Below, one piece after another: positions 48,161 to 57,125 of a stretch of DNA of 64,000 nt. Every line of letters begins with the position of its first letter. Position 1 is the first letter of the stretch. Source of the stretch: an uncultured Erysipelotrichaceae bacterium (GTDB lineage Bacteria; Bacillota_I; Bacilli_A; RF39; UBA660); assembly GCA_902768065.1 (NCBI GenBank), contig CACXJP010000001.1, positions 14,022 to 78,021 on the forward strand, written 5' to 3'. The notes under the pieces were generated by a model, which ran no database searches, was not told the DNA's origin, and worked only from the letters and a program-made list of their open reading frames with translations. A program made the translations under genes and the position numbers.

Positions 48161-48788
48161 AGAAGAGTTTATTGAAGAATGTAAAAAGATAAATATAGAT
48201 ATAAAAAATGAACAATTAAATAAATTAGAAAAATTTTATCACCTAATGATAGAATGGAATAAAAAAATTAATTTAACAAGAATAACAGAAGAAAAAGAAG
48301 TATATTTAAAACATTTTTATGATAGTTTAACTTTAAATAAAGTTGTTGATCTTAAGAAAATAAAAACATTATGTGATGTAGGAACAGGAGCAGGATTTCC
48401 TGGAATAGTTTTAAAAATAATCTTTCCTGATATAAAAATTACTTTAATTGATTCACTTCAAAAAAGGGTAAATTATTTAAATACAATTATAAAAGAGTTA
48501 GAACTAAATAATATTGAAGCTATCCACACAAGAGGAGAAGATTTTAAAGGTAAATATGATGTTGTAACATCAAGAGCTGTAGCAAATGTAGAAAAACTTA
48601 TGGATTATACAATGCATCTAGTATCAAAAAAAGGTATATTTGTTGCTATGAAAGCAAAAATAGAAAATGAATTAACAGAAAAAGTAAGAAATAATATAGA
48701 AAATAAATATATTATTATCAAAGAAGAAAAATTTTATTTACCAATAGAAGAAAGTGAGAGAACATTGTTAGTAATAAAAAACAAGTAA
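48153..48788 (+). CDS. rsmG: 16S rRNA guanine-527 N7-methyltransferase
   Basis: SAM-dependent methyltransferase for G527 of 16S rRNA. The start chosen is ATG 48153 (MNKEEFIEECK), ten bases after AAGGAG; the ATG at 48144 leaves only one base. The 211-residue protein shows WNKKINLTRI, HFYDSLTL, the SAM motif DVGTGAGFPGIVLK and TSRAVANVEKLMDY. It overlaps mnmG and ends in a terminator. Confidence 0.96.
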   Translation: MNKEEFIEECKKINIDIKNEQLNKLEKFYHLMIEWNKKINLTRITEEKEVYLKHFYDSLTLNKVVDLKKIKTLCDVGTGAGFPGIVLKIIFPDIKITLIDSLQKRVNYLNTIIKELELNNIEAIHTRGEDFKGKYDVVTSRAVANVEKLMDYTMHLVSKKGIFVAMKAKIENELTEKVRNNIENKYIIIKEEKFYLPIEESERTLLVIKNK

Positions 48789-48815
48789 AGTATGTAAAAA
48801 ACATACTTTTTTTGT
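48788..48815 (+). terminator. Rho-independent terminator after rsmG
   Basis: AAGTATG/CATACTT stem with a seven-base loop and T7 tail. Confidence 0.75.
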
Positions 48816-48826
48816 TAAAAAACAAG

Positions 48827-48855
48827 TTGAAAGAAAATATAAAATAATATATAAT
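48827..48855 (+). promoter_or_regulatory. Predicted SigA promoter for noc
   Basis: TTGAAA (48827-48832) and TATAAT (48850-48855) with 17 bases between. The leader before noc is about 48 bases. Confidence 0.6.
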
Positions 48856-48908
48856 GATAATATAGGAAAAAATAGAAAAGAATAAAAACAATAGAGAGGG
48901 GAAATATC

Positions 48909-50243
48909 ATGTACGGAGATAATAAAGACGAAATTGTCCAATTATATTTAGACGATATTATACCTAATAGATTTCAGCCAAGGGAAGTATTTGATGAAAG
49001 AGCTTTAAAAGAATTAGCAGTTTCAATAAAAGAACATGGAGTAATACAACCAATAATAGTAAGAAATGTAAATGGTAAATATGAAATAATAGCAGGAGAA
49101 AGAAGATATAAAGCATCAGCACTAGCAGGACAAACCAAAATACCTGCAATTATAAGAAATTTAGATGACAAAGAAAGTTCAAAAGTTGCACTACTAGAAA
49201 ACCTTCAGAGAAAAAATTTAAATGCAATAGAAGAAGCTCGAACATATCAAAAAATTCTTGAAATAGATCAAATGACACAAGAAGAATTAGCAAAAACAAT
49301 GGGAAAAAGTCAATCTGCTGTTGCTAATAAATTAAGATTACTTAATTTGCCTGATGAGGTACAAGAAGCGCTATTAAAAGAACAAATATCTGAAAGACAT
49401 GCGAGGGCATTGTTAAATGTACCTGATACAAAAAAACAAAAAGAATTGTTAAATAAAGTAATAGAAGAAAAAATAAGTGTTAGAAAACTTGAAGAAGAAA
49501 TAAATGTTTTATATCCGAAAGAAAAGAAAGAATCTGCAGAAGATAACTCTATTGCTCAAGCAACTAATAGTTATCTTAATGACAAACCACTATCTCCAAC
49601 ATCTATAAATATTGAAGAAGAAAATAATTATGGTAAGGTGACAATAGCTCCACCACAAGAAGGTGATAAAACGGATAAGTTTATTAATTATGGAGAAATA
49701 GGTAAAAAAGAAGAGGTGCCAACAGCACCAAACGGATTTGAATTACCAGAAACAACACCTCCAAGTATGGATATAAATCAAATAAAAGAACAAACATCAG
49801 ATATCAATAATAAATCAATAGGAGAAACATCAGAAATAGATGGAATGCTAAACTTAACTGGTGGACCAATAACACCAGCTGAAAAGATAGTAAAAGAAAC
49901 AATCAAAGAAGATACAGAAGAAAAACCTTCTGATGATTATTTTAAACCATCAGATTTATCAGCAGTACCAAATCCACCAACAGAAATAGAAGATAATAAT
50001 CAGGAGATATCTGAAAAACCATCTGAAGAACCAGTGAATCTAAGTCAATCATTGATAAATCCAATTGATGAAGTTGTGGATAAACCAGAAGAAATATCAA
50101 ATGATCAAAATTATACAGTAGAAGAAGCAACAGAAAAAATAAGAAACTTAGTTGATGATTTAAGAAGTCATGGAGTTAGTATTAATGCTGATGAAATGAA
50201 TTTCCCAAAATCATACCAAGTAATAATAAAAATTGAGAGATAA
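48909..50243 (+). CDS. noc: Noc-type nucleoid occlusion / ParB-like protein with a long C-terminal extension
   Basis: ParB-family CTP-switch DNA-binding protein. The CTP-binding GERRYKAS (63-70) and ENLQRKNLN (97-105) motifs are present. The helix-turn-helix carries the residues reported to set Noc rather than ParB specificity: Gln135 (GKSQS), Lys141, Asn146 and Arg163 (ERHAR). Position after rsmG and before soj is that of noc. Two oddities: the N-terminus lacks the amphipathic membrane-targeting helix of Bacillus Noc, and at 444 residues it is about 160 longer, with an acidic Pro/Ser/Glu-rich stretch (about 205-395) and a compact C-terminal segment (YTVEEATEKIRNLVDDLR onward). Own promoter and terminator. 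Confidence 0.88.
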   Translation: MYGDNKDEIVQLYLDDIIPNRFQPREVFDERALKELAVSIKEHGVIQPIIVRNVNGKYEIIAGERRYKASALAGQTKIPAIIRNLDDKESSKVALLENLQRKNLNAIEEARTYQKILEIDQMTQEELAKTMGKSQSAVANKLRLLNLPDEVQEALLKEQISERHARALLNVPDTKKQKELLNKVIEEKISVRKLEEEINVLYPKEKKESAEDNSIAQATNSYLNDKPLSPTSINIEEENNYGKVTIAPPQEGDKTDKFINYGEIGKKEEVPTAPNGFELPETTPPSMDINQIKEQTSDINNKSIGETSEIDGMLNLTGGPITPAEKIVKETIKEDTEEKPSDDYFKPSDLSAVPNPPTEIEDNNQEISEKPSEEPVNLSQSLINPIDEVVDKPEEISNDQNYTVEEATEKIRNLVDDLRSHGVSINADEMNFPKSYQVIIKIER

Positions 50244-50267
50244 AAAAGTAGATTAAATCTACTTTTT
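50243..50267 (+). terminator. Rho-independent terminator after noc
   Basis: AAAAAGTAGA/TCTACTTTTT stem with a four-base loop and T8 tail. Confidence 0.8.
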
Positions 50268-50339
50268 TTTCGCAAAAAACATTTAAAAAACAAACAATAT
50301 TTGATACAATAAATAAGTAAAATGAAAATGGGTGATTAG

Positions 50340-51125
50340 ATGGGAAAGGTTATATCATTAGTAAATCAAAAAGGTGGAGTAGGAAAAACAACCACAAGTA
50401 TAAATCTTTCTGCATCATTAGCAGTATTAGGAAAAAAAGTGTTATTAATTGACCTAGATCCACAAGGAAATACAACTACTGGTGTAGGAATAAATAAAGG
50501 TGAAATAGATAAAAGCATATATGATGTTTTAATAGGAGAATGCAATATAAAGGAAGCTACTATAAAAACAAAATATAAGAGATTTTATGTTATTCCATCA
50601 ACAATAAATTTAGCAGGATTAGGAAATGAGCTATCTGAAAAAGGAAGAAACGAAAAAGGATTTAAAAAAGGAGAACAATTAAAGAATTGTATAGAAGAGA
50701 TAAGAGAAGAATATGATTATATAATTATTGATTGTCCGCCATCACTAGATGTAATAACAACAAATGCCTTAACAGCGTCAAATTCTGTAATAATACCAGT
50801 ACAATGTGAATTTTTTGCATTAGAAGGTATAACACAATTATTAAAAACAATAATGATTGCTCAAAAGACATTGAATCCATCATTAGATATAGAAGGTGTC
50901 TTATTAACAATGTTAGATTCAAGAACAAATTTAGGATTTGAAGTTGTAGAAGATATTAGAAGTTTCTTTAAAGAAAAAGTATATAATACTATAATTCCAA
51001 GACTTGTTAGATTAACAGAAGCACCATCACATGGTGAACCAATAATAGAATATGATCCAAAAAGTAGAGGATCAGAAGCTTATATAAACCTTGCAAAGGA
51101 AGTGATTGAAAGAAATGGAAAATAA
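50340..51125 (+). CDS. soj: Chromosome partitioning ATPase ParA (Soj)
   Basis: Deviant Walker-type ATPase that works with ParB in origin segregation and regulates DnaA in B. subtilis. The 261-residue protein has the deviant Walker A NQKGGVGKTTTSINL, DLDPQGNTTTG, and DCPPSLDVIT. It overlaps spo0J by 20 bases and so is tightly linked to it. Standard length. Confidence 0.97.
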   Translation: MGKVISLVNQKGGVGKTTTSINLSASLAVLGKKVLLIDLDPQGNTTTGVGINKGEIDKSIYDVLIGECNIKEATIKTKYKRFYVIPSTINLAGLGNELSEKGRNEKGFKKGEQLKNCIEEIREEYDYIIIDCPPSLDVITTNALTASNSVIIPVQCEFFALEGITQLLKTIMIAQKTLNPSLDIEGVLLTMLDSRTNLGFEVVEDIRSFFKEKVYNTIIPRLVRLTEAPSHGEPIIEYDPKSRGSEAYINLAKEVIERNGK

Positions 51126-52023
51126 TAACAATGAAGTTGGTATTCCAAGAAGAAAAGCACTAGGAAAAGGACTAGAAGAATTATTTAATAGTGAAATACT
51201 AGATTACAGCACAGTAGAAGAAAAAATAGTAAGTGAAACACCAAAAGAAGAAATAATTGAAGTAAATCTTGATGAATTAAGAACAAATCCATATCAACCT
51301 AGAAAGATTTTTGATGAAAAAGCATTGGAGGAATTAGCAAACTCTATAAAAGAGCATGGCGTATTTCAACCAATAATCATTAAAAAATCAATAAAGGGAT
51401 ATGAAATAATAGCAGGAGAAAGAAGAGTAAAAGCATCAAAAATGGCTGGTTTAACTACTATACCAGCAATCATAAGAGATTTTAATGATACTCAAATGAT
51501 GGAAATAGCTTTACTTGAAAATTTACAAAGAGAAAATTTAACTGCTATAGAAGAAGCGCAAGCATATCAAAAATTACAAGAAACATTATCTTTAACACAA
51601 GAAGAATTAGCAAATAGAATTGGAAAAAGTAGAAGTCATATTACAAATATGCTAGGCTTACTAACTCTACCAAAAATTATTCAAGAAGATTTAAATAACA
51701 AAAAGATTACTATGGGACATGCAAGAGTTCTTAGTAAATTAGAAAATAGCGATCAACAAAAAGAATTAGAACAAAAAGTTATTAATGAAGGTATAAGTGT
51801 AAGAAAATTAGAAGAATTAACACAACAACCAACAATAGTAAAAACAAATCCACAAAATCATAAAACAAAAGAAAGAAGTAAATATTACTACCTTCAAGAA
51901 GAATTAGGAGAAAAATTAGGAACAAAAGTAACAATCAAAAATAACAAAATAGAAATAAAGTTTACAAATGATAATGATTTAGGAAGATTACTTGAATTAA
52001 TGAATATTGAGGTAGGTAAATAA
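51106..52023 (+). CDS. spo0J: Chromosome partitioning protein ParB (Spo0J)
   Basis: Binds parS, clamps DNA using CTP and loads condensin. The 305-residue frame starts at TTG 51106 (five bases after AAGGA); ATG 51115 is an alternative, giving 302 residues. It shows RRKALGKGLEELF, the CTP motifs GERRVKAS and ENLQRENLT, a helix-turn-helix with the ParB-type residues (GKSRS and MGHAR, contrasting with GKSQS and ERHAR in the Noc copy) and the C-terminal dimerisation domain. Two perfect parS sites lie at 32921 and 33064. No parS was seen inside this gene, unlike in B. subtilis. Confidence 0.97.
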   Translation: MKEMENNNNEVGIPRRKALGKGLEELFNSEILDYSTVEEKIVSETPKEEIIEVNLDELRTNPYQPRKIFDEKALEELANSIKEHGVFQPIIIKKSIKGYEIIAGERRVKASKMAGLTTIPAIIRDFNDTQMMEIALLENLQRENLTAIEEAQAYQKLQETLSLTQEELANRIGKSRSHITNMLGLLTLPKIIQEDLNNKKITMGHARVLSKLENSDQQKELEQKVINEGISVRKLEELTQQPTIVKTNPQNHKTKERSKYYYLQEELGEKLGTKVTIKNNKIEIKFTNDNDLGRLLELMNIEVGK

Positions 52024-52024
52024 A

Positions 52025-52840
52025 ATGAAATTAACATTTGATAAAATAAATATAGATATATTTAATATTATATGGCCTATAGTATATATAATAATAGGAA
52101 TAGCAATATTTAAAATAATAAAAAATATTATTTTAAGAACACCAAGAAGTAACAAAATATTAAGAGAATCACAAGTACAAAGAATAAGAACAATAAAATT
52201 ATTAATATTAAATATAATCAAATATATTATTATTGTTTTTGTAATATTAGCAATATTATCACAATTTGGAGTTAATATTAAATCAATTCTAGCAGGAGTA
52301 GGAATAGGAACAGCAATAATAGGACTAGCATTTCAAGATTTAGCAAAAGACTTAATTGCAGGATTTTCTATAATTACTGAAGGAGAATATGAAGTAGGAG
52401 ATACCATAGAAGTAGATAACTTTATGGGAACAGTAACAGAAGTAGGATTAAGAACAACAAGAATAAAAAACTTCAAAGGTGCAACAAAGATCATTGCAAA
52501 TCATTATATGGACAATATTATAAATTATAGTAATAATAATTCATTGGCTGTCGTAGATGTTGGTATATCATATGAAAACAATGAAAAAGAAATAGAAGAA
52601 ACATTTAACAAACTAATAGAAAGATTAAAAGGAAAAATTCCACACGCAACAAAAGATCCTGAAGTATGGGGAGTACAAGAGTTAAGTGATTCATCTGTTG
52701 TATATAGAATAGTTGTAGAAACAAAATCTATGAAACATCTTGAGGTAGAAAGATTTTTAAGAAAAGAAATAAAAAAGGAATTTGACAGTAATAAAATAAA
52801 AATACCATATACACAAATAGAGGTGCATAATGGAAAATAA
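52025..52840 (+). CDS. MscS-family small-conductance mechanosensitive channel
   Basis: Membrane channel protecting against osmotic downshock. The 271-residue protein has two or three N-terminal membrane segments (about 10-33 and 58-82), the pore-lining helix (SILAGVGIGTAIIGLAFQD near 89-107) and the MscS beta domain (GDTIEVDNFMGTVTEVGLRTTRI). It starts two bases after spo0J, an order common among Firmicutes. It overlaps the DUF951 gene by 11 bases. Confidence 0.92.
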   Translation: MKLTFDKINIDIFNIIWPIVYIIIGIAIFKIIKNIILRTPRSNKILRESQVQRIRTIKLLILNIIKYIIIVFVILAILSQFGVNIKSILAGVGIGTAIIGLAFQDLAKDLIAGFSIITEGEYEVGDTIEVDNFMGTVTEVGLRTTRIKNFKGATKIIANHYMDNIINYSNNNSLAVVDVGISYENNEKEIEETFNKLIERLKGKIPHATKDPEVWGVQELSDSSVVYRIVVETKSMKHLEVERFLRKEIKKEFDSNKIKIPYTQIEVHNGK

Positions 52841-53015
52841 TAGTTATAAATTAGGAACTATAGTAATTATGAAAAAGCCACATCCCTGTGGAACAAATGA
52901 ATGGGAGATAGTAAGAGTAGGGGCAGATATTAAAATAAAATGCATTAACTGTGGAAGAACAGTACTAATCCCAAGAATAGAATTTAATAAAAAATTAAAA
53001 AAAATAAAGGAATAG
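52830..53015 (+). CDS. DUF951-family small protein
   Basis: A 61-residue protein of the DUF951 family (YyzM in Bacillus); function unknown. Recognisable by KLGTIVIMKKPHPCGTNEWE and KCINCGRTVLIPRIEF. The three cysteines suggest possible metal binding. It lies between mscS and ychF as in many Firmicutes; here an AbgT transporter gene intervenes. Confidence 0.88.
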   Translation: MENNSYKLGTIVIMKKPHPCGTNEWEIVRVGADIKIKCINCGRTVLIPRIEFNKKLKKIKE

Positions 53016-53025
53016 AGGAAAAAAT

Positions 53026-54621
53026 ATGTATGAAAAAGGAAAATTAAAACTAAAAAAATTTTATTTTCATCCTATAACAACATTTATAGTTTTAACATTT
53101 TTTGTATTAATACTGAGTGGAATACTCTCGTTGTTTGAGACACAAGCTAAATACAATGTAGTTAATGTTAATACAAATGAGTTAGAACCTGTTTTAATAG
53201 CAGTAGAAAATTTATTATCATTTGATGGATTGAAATTTGTAATAAGTGAAGCAGCAAAAAACTTCTTAAGTTTTGCTCCATTAGGAACTCTATTATTATC
53301 TTTAATAGGATTAACTGTTGCTGAAGGTACAGGATTTATAGAAATGCTTACAAGAAGACATATAAGTAAGATTCCTAGACCAATATTTACATTTATAATA
53401 ATATTAATAGCAACAATTTCATCATTAATAAATGAAGTAGGGTATGCAATACTAATACCATTAGTTGCATTAATTTACTTTATAAATGAAAGAAATCCAA
53501 TTTTAGGAATTGTAACAGCATTTTGTGGAGTATCATTTGGGTATGGAGTATCAATTTTTGTTGGATCAACAGAAGTATCATTAATCAATTATACTAAAAT
53601 AGCATCTAAGTTAATTGATGAAAATATGCATATATCATTAACATCAAATCTTATATTTATTATAGTTGCTACAATAATATTATCGATTGTAGGAACCATA
53701 ATAATAGAGGCTATAATTGCTCCAAAAATAGGAAAATATAAAAGAGAAGAAGAATTATCACCTACAGAGAAATATCAACCAATAAGTTTAGAAGAAGCAG
53801 AACAACAACAAATTGAAAAAGAAAGAAATGAAAAAAGAGGACTAAGATATGCCCTAGTTGTATCTATACTTTTCTTATTATTCTTCATATATGCTCTAAT
53901 ACCAAACCTTCCATGGTCAGGATTATTATTAGATATGAAAGAAAAAATATATCTAAATCAATTATTTGGAGAAAATTCATATTTTCAAGATGGTTTTACT
54001 TATATAGTATCAATGCTATTTGTTATAGCAGGAATTGCTTATGGAATAGGAAGCAAAACTGTACATAACGGAAGAGATATAATTGAAGCAGCAAGTAAAA
54101 AGTTTAATAATATAGGAAGTATATTTATATTAATGTTCGTAGTATCACAATTTATTGCTGTATATAGAAAAACAAATATAGGAATGGTTGTAACAGCATG
54201 GCTAGCAAGTTTACTTGAAAAAATGTCATTAAGTGGAATACCTCTTATTGTAATTGCCTTACTATTTATTGCAATTTCAGGATTATTATTAACGTCACCA
54301 GCAAGTAAATGGATGATATTTTCTCCAGTGGTAGTACCATTATTTATGCAATCAAATATATCACCTCAATTTGCTCAATTGGTAATGAGAGTTGGAGATT
54401 CAATGACAAAAGGATTTACTCCTTTATTAGCTTCATTCGTTATATATATAGGATATTTAAATATATATAATTTAAAGAAAAATAAACCATATACAATAAA
54501 AGAATCACTAAAATTAATAACACCATATTTTTTATTAATATGTGCAACATGGATAGTATTAGTAGTTTTATGGTACATAGTAGGACTTCCAATTGGTCCG
54601 GGAGTAAGTCCAACAATTTAA
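53026..54621 (+). CDS. AbgT-family transporter
   Basis: Polytopic membrane protein of the AbgT family; characterised members import p-aminobenzoyl-glutamate or export sulfonamides. The 531-residue protein has about 10-12 hydrophobic segments with family landmarks PLGTLLLSLIGLTVAEGTG, SSLINEVGYAILIPL, and near the C-terminus SPASKWMIFSPVVVPLFM and the MRVGDSMTKGFTPLL stretch. A charged loop (about 240-270) links the halves. It starts ten bases after the DUF951 gene and ends in a terminator. Substrate not predictable. Confidence 0.87.
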   Translation: MYEKGKLKLKKFYFHPITTFIVLTFFVLILSGILSLFETQAKYNVVNVNTNELEPVLIAVENLLSFDGLKFVISEAAKNFLSFAPLGTLLLSLIGLTVAEGTGFIEMLTRRHISKIPRPIFTFIIILIATISSLINEVGYAILIPLVALIYFINERNPILGIVTAFCGVSFGYGVSIFVGSTEVSLINYTKIASKLIDENMHISLTSNLIFIIVATIILSIVGTIIIEAIIAPKIGKYKREEELSPTEKYQPISLEEAEQQQIEKERNEKRGLRYALVVSILFLLFFIYALIPNLPWSGLLLDMKEKIYLNQLFGENSYFQDGFTYIVSMLFVIAGIAYGIGSKTVHNGRDIIEAASKKFNNIGSIFILMFVVSQFIAVYRKTNIGMVVTAWLASLLEKMSLSGIPLIVIALLFIAISGLLLTSPASKWMIFSPVVVPLFMQSNISPQFAQLVMRVGDSMTKGFTPLLASFVIYIGYLNIYNLKKNKPYTIKESLKLITPYFLLICATWIVLVVLWYIVGLPIGPGVSPTI

Positions 54622-54642
54622 CACCTCAAAAAGGTGTTTTTT
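54620..54642 (+). terminator. Rho-independent terminator after the AbgT gene
   Basis: AACACCT/AGGTGTT stem with a five-base loop and T6 tail. Confidence 0.8.
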
Positions 54643-54643
54643 C

Positions 54644-54672
54644 TTGAATAAATTGAATAATTCTTATATAAT
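54644..54672 (+). promoter_or_regulatory. Predicted SigA promoter for ychF
   Basis: TTGAAT (54644-54649) and TATAAT (54667-54672), 17 bases apart, directly after the preceding terminator. Confidence 0.65.
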
Positions 54673-54705
54673 AAAGCAAGAAATATAAACGAAAGAAGGA
54701 ATAAA

Positions 54706-55806
54706 ATGAGTTTGACAGCAGGAATAGTAGGATTACCAAATGTAGGTAAATCAACTTTATTTAACGCAATAACAAATCAAAAAATCTTAGCAGAAAACTA
54801 CCCATTTGCTACAATAGAACCAAACGTTGGAGTAGTTACAGTTCCCGATAAGAGAATGGATAAACTGAAGGAAATGTATGAACCAAATAGATTTATACCA
54901 ACAGCATATGAATTTACTGATATAGCAGGGCTTGTAAAAGGAGCATCACAAGGTGAAGGGCTAGGAAATAAATTCTTATCACATATTAGAGAAACAGATG
55001 CAATTGTTGAAGTTGTAAGATGTTTTGATGATGGAAAAATAATTCATGTAGAAGGAGCAATAGATCCAATAAGAGATATAGAAACAATAAATCTAGAACT
55101 TGCAATCGCTGATTTAGATGTTATAAATAACAGATTAGAAAGAGTATCTAAAAAAGCAAGAACTACAAAGAATAAAGATGATATATTAGAGGTAGAGACA
55201 TTAGAAAAATGCAAGAAAGCACTATTAGAAAATATACCTATAAGACAAGTAGAATTATCTAAAGATGAAGAAAAAATAATAAAATCATATAGCTTCTTAA
55301 CACAGAAACCAATAATATATTTAGCAAATATAAAAGAGAGTGAATTAGAAAATCCTGATAATGAATATGTCAAACAAGTAAAGGATTATGCAGCAAAAGA
55401 AAATGCTAGAGTAGTTAGTTTATGTGCGAAAGTAGAAGAAGAACTAAGTGAAATGACAGAAGAAGAAAAGAATGAAATGTTAGAAGCGTTAGGAGTAGAT
55501 GAATCAGGATTAAATAAACTTATTACAGCAACATATGATATATTGGGATTAGCAACATATTTTACAGTAGGAAAAGATGAAGTTAGAGCTTGGACATTTA
55601 AAAAAGGTATGAACGCAAAACAATGTGCTGGAATAATCCATACAGATTTCGAAAAAGGATTCATTAGAGCAGAAGTTATGTCATATGATGATTTAATAGA
55701 ATGTGGAAGTGAACTAAAAGTAAAAGAATCAGGAAAAGCAAGATTAGAAGGTAAAGATTACTTAATGCAAGATGGAGATATATGTCACTTTAGATTTAAT
55801 GTATAA
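54706..55806 (+). CDS. ychF: Ribosome-associated ATPase YchF
   Basis: OBG-family P-loop protein that prefers ATP over GTP, linked to ribosome function and stress responses. The 366-residue protein has GLPNVGKSTLFNAIT, the G3 region DIAGLVKGASQGEGLGN, the altered G4 ANIKESE typical of YchF, a coiled-coil insert and the C-terminal TGS domain (AWTFKKGMNAKQCAGIIH). Located before rpsF, as yyaF in B. subtilis. Confidence 0.97.
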   Translation: MSLTAGIVGLPNVGKSTLFNAITNQKILAENYPFATIEPNVGVVTVPDKRMDKLKEMYEPNRFIPTAYEFTDIAGLVKGASQGEGLGNKFLSHIRETDAIVEVVRCFDDGKIIHVEGAIDPIRDIETINLELAIADLDVINNRLERVSKKARTTKNKDDILEVETLEKCKKALLENIPIRQVELSKDEEKIIKSYSFLTQKPIIYLANIKESELENPDNEYVKQVKDYAAKENARVVSLCAKVEEELSEMTEEEKNEMLEALGVDESGLNKLITATYDILGLATYFTVGKDEVRAWTFKKGMNAKQCAGIIHTDFEKGFIRAEVMSYDDLIECGSELKVKESGKARLEGKDYLMQDGDICHFRFNV

Positions 55807-55891
55807 TACAAATATTTAATATATATAAATGAGTTGCAAAAACACAAAAAAGAACATAAAAAAATAAATTGAATAAATAAATAATATTGTC

Positions 55892-55920
55892 TAGACAAGC
55901 AATATTATTTTTGTTATAAT
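55892..55920 (+). promoter_or_regulatory. Predicted SigA promoter for rpsF-ssb-rpsR
   Basis: TAGACA (55892-55897) and TATAAT (55915-55920), 17 bases apart. Confidence 0.6.
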
Positions 55921-55926
55921 ACGTAC

Positions 55927-55978
55927 GAGTATTTTAAATACTCCTTGCTGTCATAGACAGCCTAAAGGCCAAAGGGAG
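55927..55978 (+). promoter_or_regulatory. Two-hairpin leader of rpsF
   Basis: Perfect hairpins GAGTATTT/AAATACTC (55927-55943) and GCTGTC/GACAGC (55947-55961) are followed by CCTAAAGG and the strong GGGAGGTG site. S6:S18 autoregulatory leaders exist in many bacteria, but I do not see the CCG-containing bulge typical of that motif, so the assignment is open. Confidence 0.4.
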
Positions 55979-55988
55979 GTGTAGAATA

Positions 55989-56276
55989 ATGAATAAATAT
56001 GAAATCATGTTCATCGTTAGACCTGATATGGAAGAAGCAGAAATAAAAAAGACTGCAGAAGCTATGAAGACAGTACTTACTGACAAAAAAGCTAAAGTAT
56101 TAGAAGAAAAAGCAATGGGTCAAAGAGAATTAGCTTATGAAATTAATAAATTCTCTACAGGATATTATTATTTATATGTTGTAGAAGCTAATTCAGAAGC
56201 AGAACAAGAATTTAATCGTGTTGCAAGAATTAACGAAAGTATTTTACGTTCAATTGTTGTAAAAGTTGAAGAATAA
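55989..56276 (+). CDS. rpsF: 30S ribosomal protein S6
   Basis: Binds 16S rRNA as a heterodimer with S18. The 95-residue protein starts NKYEIMFIVRPDMEEAEI and shows MGQRELAYEINKFSTGYYYL. Standard length. It heads the conserved rpsF-ssb-rpsR operon and has a structured leader. Confidence 0.97.
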   Translation: MNKYEIMFIVRPDMEEAEIKKTAEAMKTVLTDKKAKVLEEKAMGQRELAYEINKFSTGYYYLYVVEANSEAEQEFNRVARINESILRSIVVKVEE

Positions 56277-56297
56277 AAAATATAAGAGGTATATTAT

Positions 56298-56780
56298 ATG
56301 AATAAAGTATTTTTAATAGGAAGATTAACAAGAGATCCTGAATTAAGATATACAGGAAGTAATACAGCAGTAGCAACATTTTCACTAGCTGTAAATAGAA
56401 ATTTTGCAAATCAAAATGGAGAAAGAGAAGCAGATTTTATTAACATTGTTGTTTGGAGAAAACAAGCAGAAAATGTTAAAAATTATTTACAACAAGGAAG
56501 TCAAGTTGCAATAGATGGAAGAATTCAAACAAGAAGTTATGATGATAATAATGGACAAAAAAGATATGTAACAGAAGTTGTTGCAGACAATGTTGAATTT
56601 TTAGGATCAAAGAATTCCTCAAATAATTCTAGTAACATGAAAGGTTCATCAAATAAATCTGAACCAACACCTTATGATTTTGGTGATATGCCAGAACCAA
56701 AAGGAACAGATGTAGATAGTAATCCATTTGCAGATTTCGGTTCAAACATTGAAATCAGCGATGATGAATTACCATTCTAA
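56298..56780 (+). CDS. ssb: Single-stranded DNA-binding protein
   Basis: Tetrameric OB-fold protein that coats single-stranded DNA. The 160-residue protein has the core NKVFLIGRLTRDPELRYTG, ADFINIVVWRKQAENV and VVADNVEFLG, then a Ser/Asn-rich linker and the acidic DDELPF tip that recruits partner proteins. Located between rpsF and rpsR as usual. Confidence 0.97.
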   Translation: MNKVFLIGRLTRDPELRYTGSNTAVATFSLAVNRNFANQNGEREADFINIVVWRKQAENVKNYLQQGSQVAIDGRIQTRSYDDNNGQKRYVTEVVADNVEFLGSKNSSNNSSNMKGSSNKSEPTPYDFGDMPEPKGTDVDSNPFADFGSNIEISDDELPF

Positions 56781-56807
56781 TTCTAATAGTAAGAAGGAGG
56801 ATAGAAC

Positions 56808-57023
56808 ATGGCAGAATTCAATCGTAGAAAGAAAAAAGTATGTGCAATGTGTACTGGAAAAACAGTTGATTGGAAAGATCCAGAAACACTTAGAAAATAT
56901 ATAAATGAAAAAGGTAAAATCTTACCAAGAAGAGTAACTGGAAACTGTGCAGAACATCAAAGATATATATCAACACAAATCAAAAGAGCACGTGCAATCG
57001 CTTTATTACCATATACAAAATAA
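56808..57023 (+). CDS. rpsR: 30S ribosomal protein S18
   Basis: Partner of S6 in the small subunit. The 71-residue protein starts [18 protein letters not shown] and ends in the conserved [22 protein letters not shown] together with CAEH is the zinc-binding (C+) form; under zinc limitation some bacteria substitute a cysteine-free paralogue, which is not seen here. AAGGAGG precedes the ATG. Confidence 0.97.
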   Translation: MAEFNRRKKKVCAMCTGKTVDWKDPETLRKYINEKGKILPRRVTGNCAEHQRYISTQIKRARAIALLPYTK

Positions 57024-57048
57024 AAATGTAGATTCTACATTTTTTTTA
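57021..57048 (+). terminator. Rho-independent terminator after rpsR
   Basis: AAAATGTAGA/TCTACATTTT stem with almost no loop and a long T tail. Confidence 0.7.
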
Positions 57049-57070
57049 TTTGTTTTAAATATCAAATAGT

Positions 57071-57099
57071 TAGACAAATAGACATATTTATTATATAAT
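57071..57099 (+). promoter_or_regulatory. Predicted SigA promoter for the DHH phosphodiesterase gene
   Basis: TAGACA (57071-57076) and TATAAT (57094-57099) with 17 bases between, directly after the rpsR terminator. Confidence 0.6.
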
Positions 57100-57125
57100 G
57101 ATAATGGGACTTTATAGGAGGAAAT

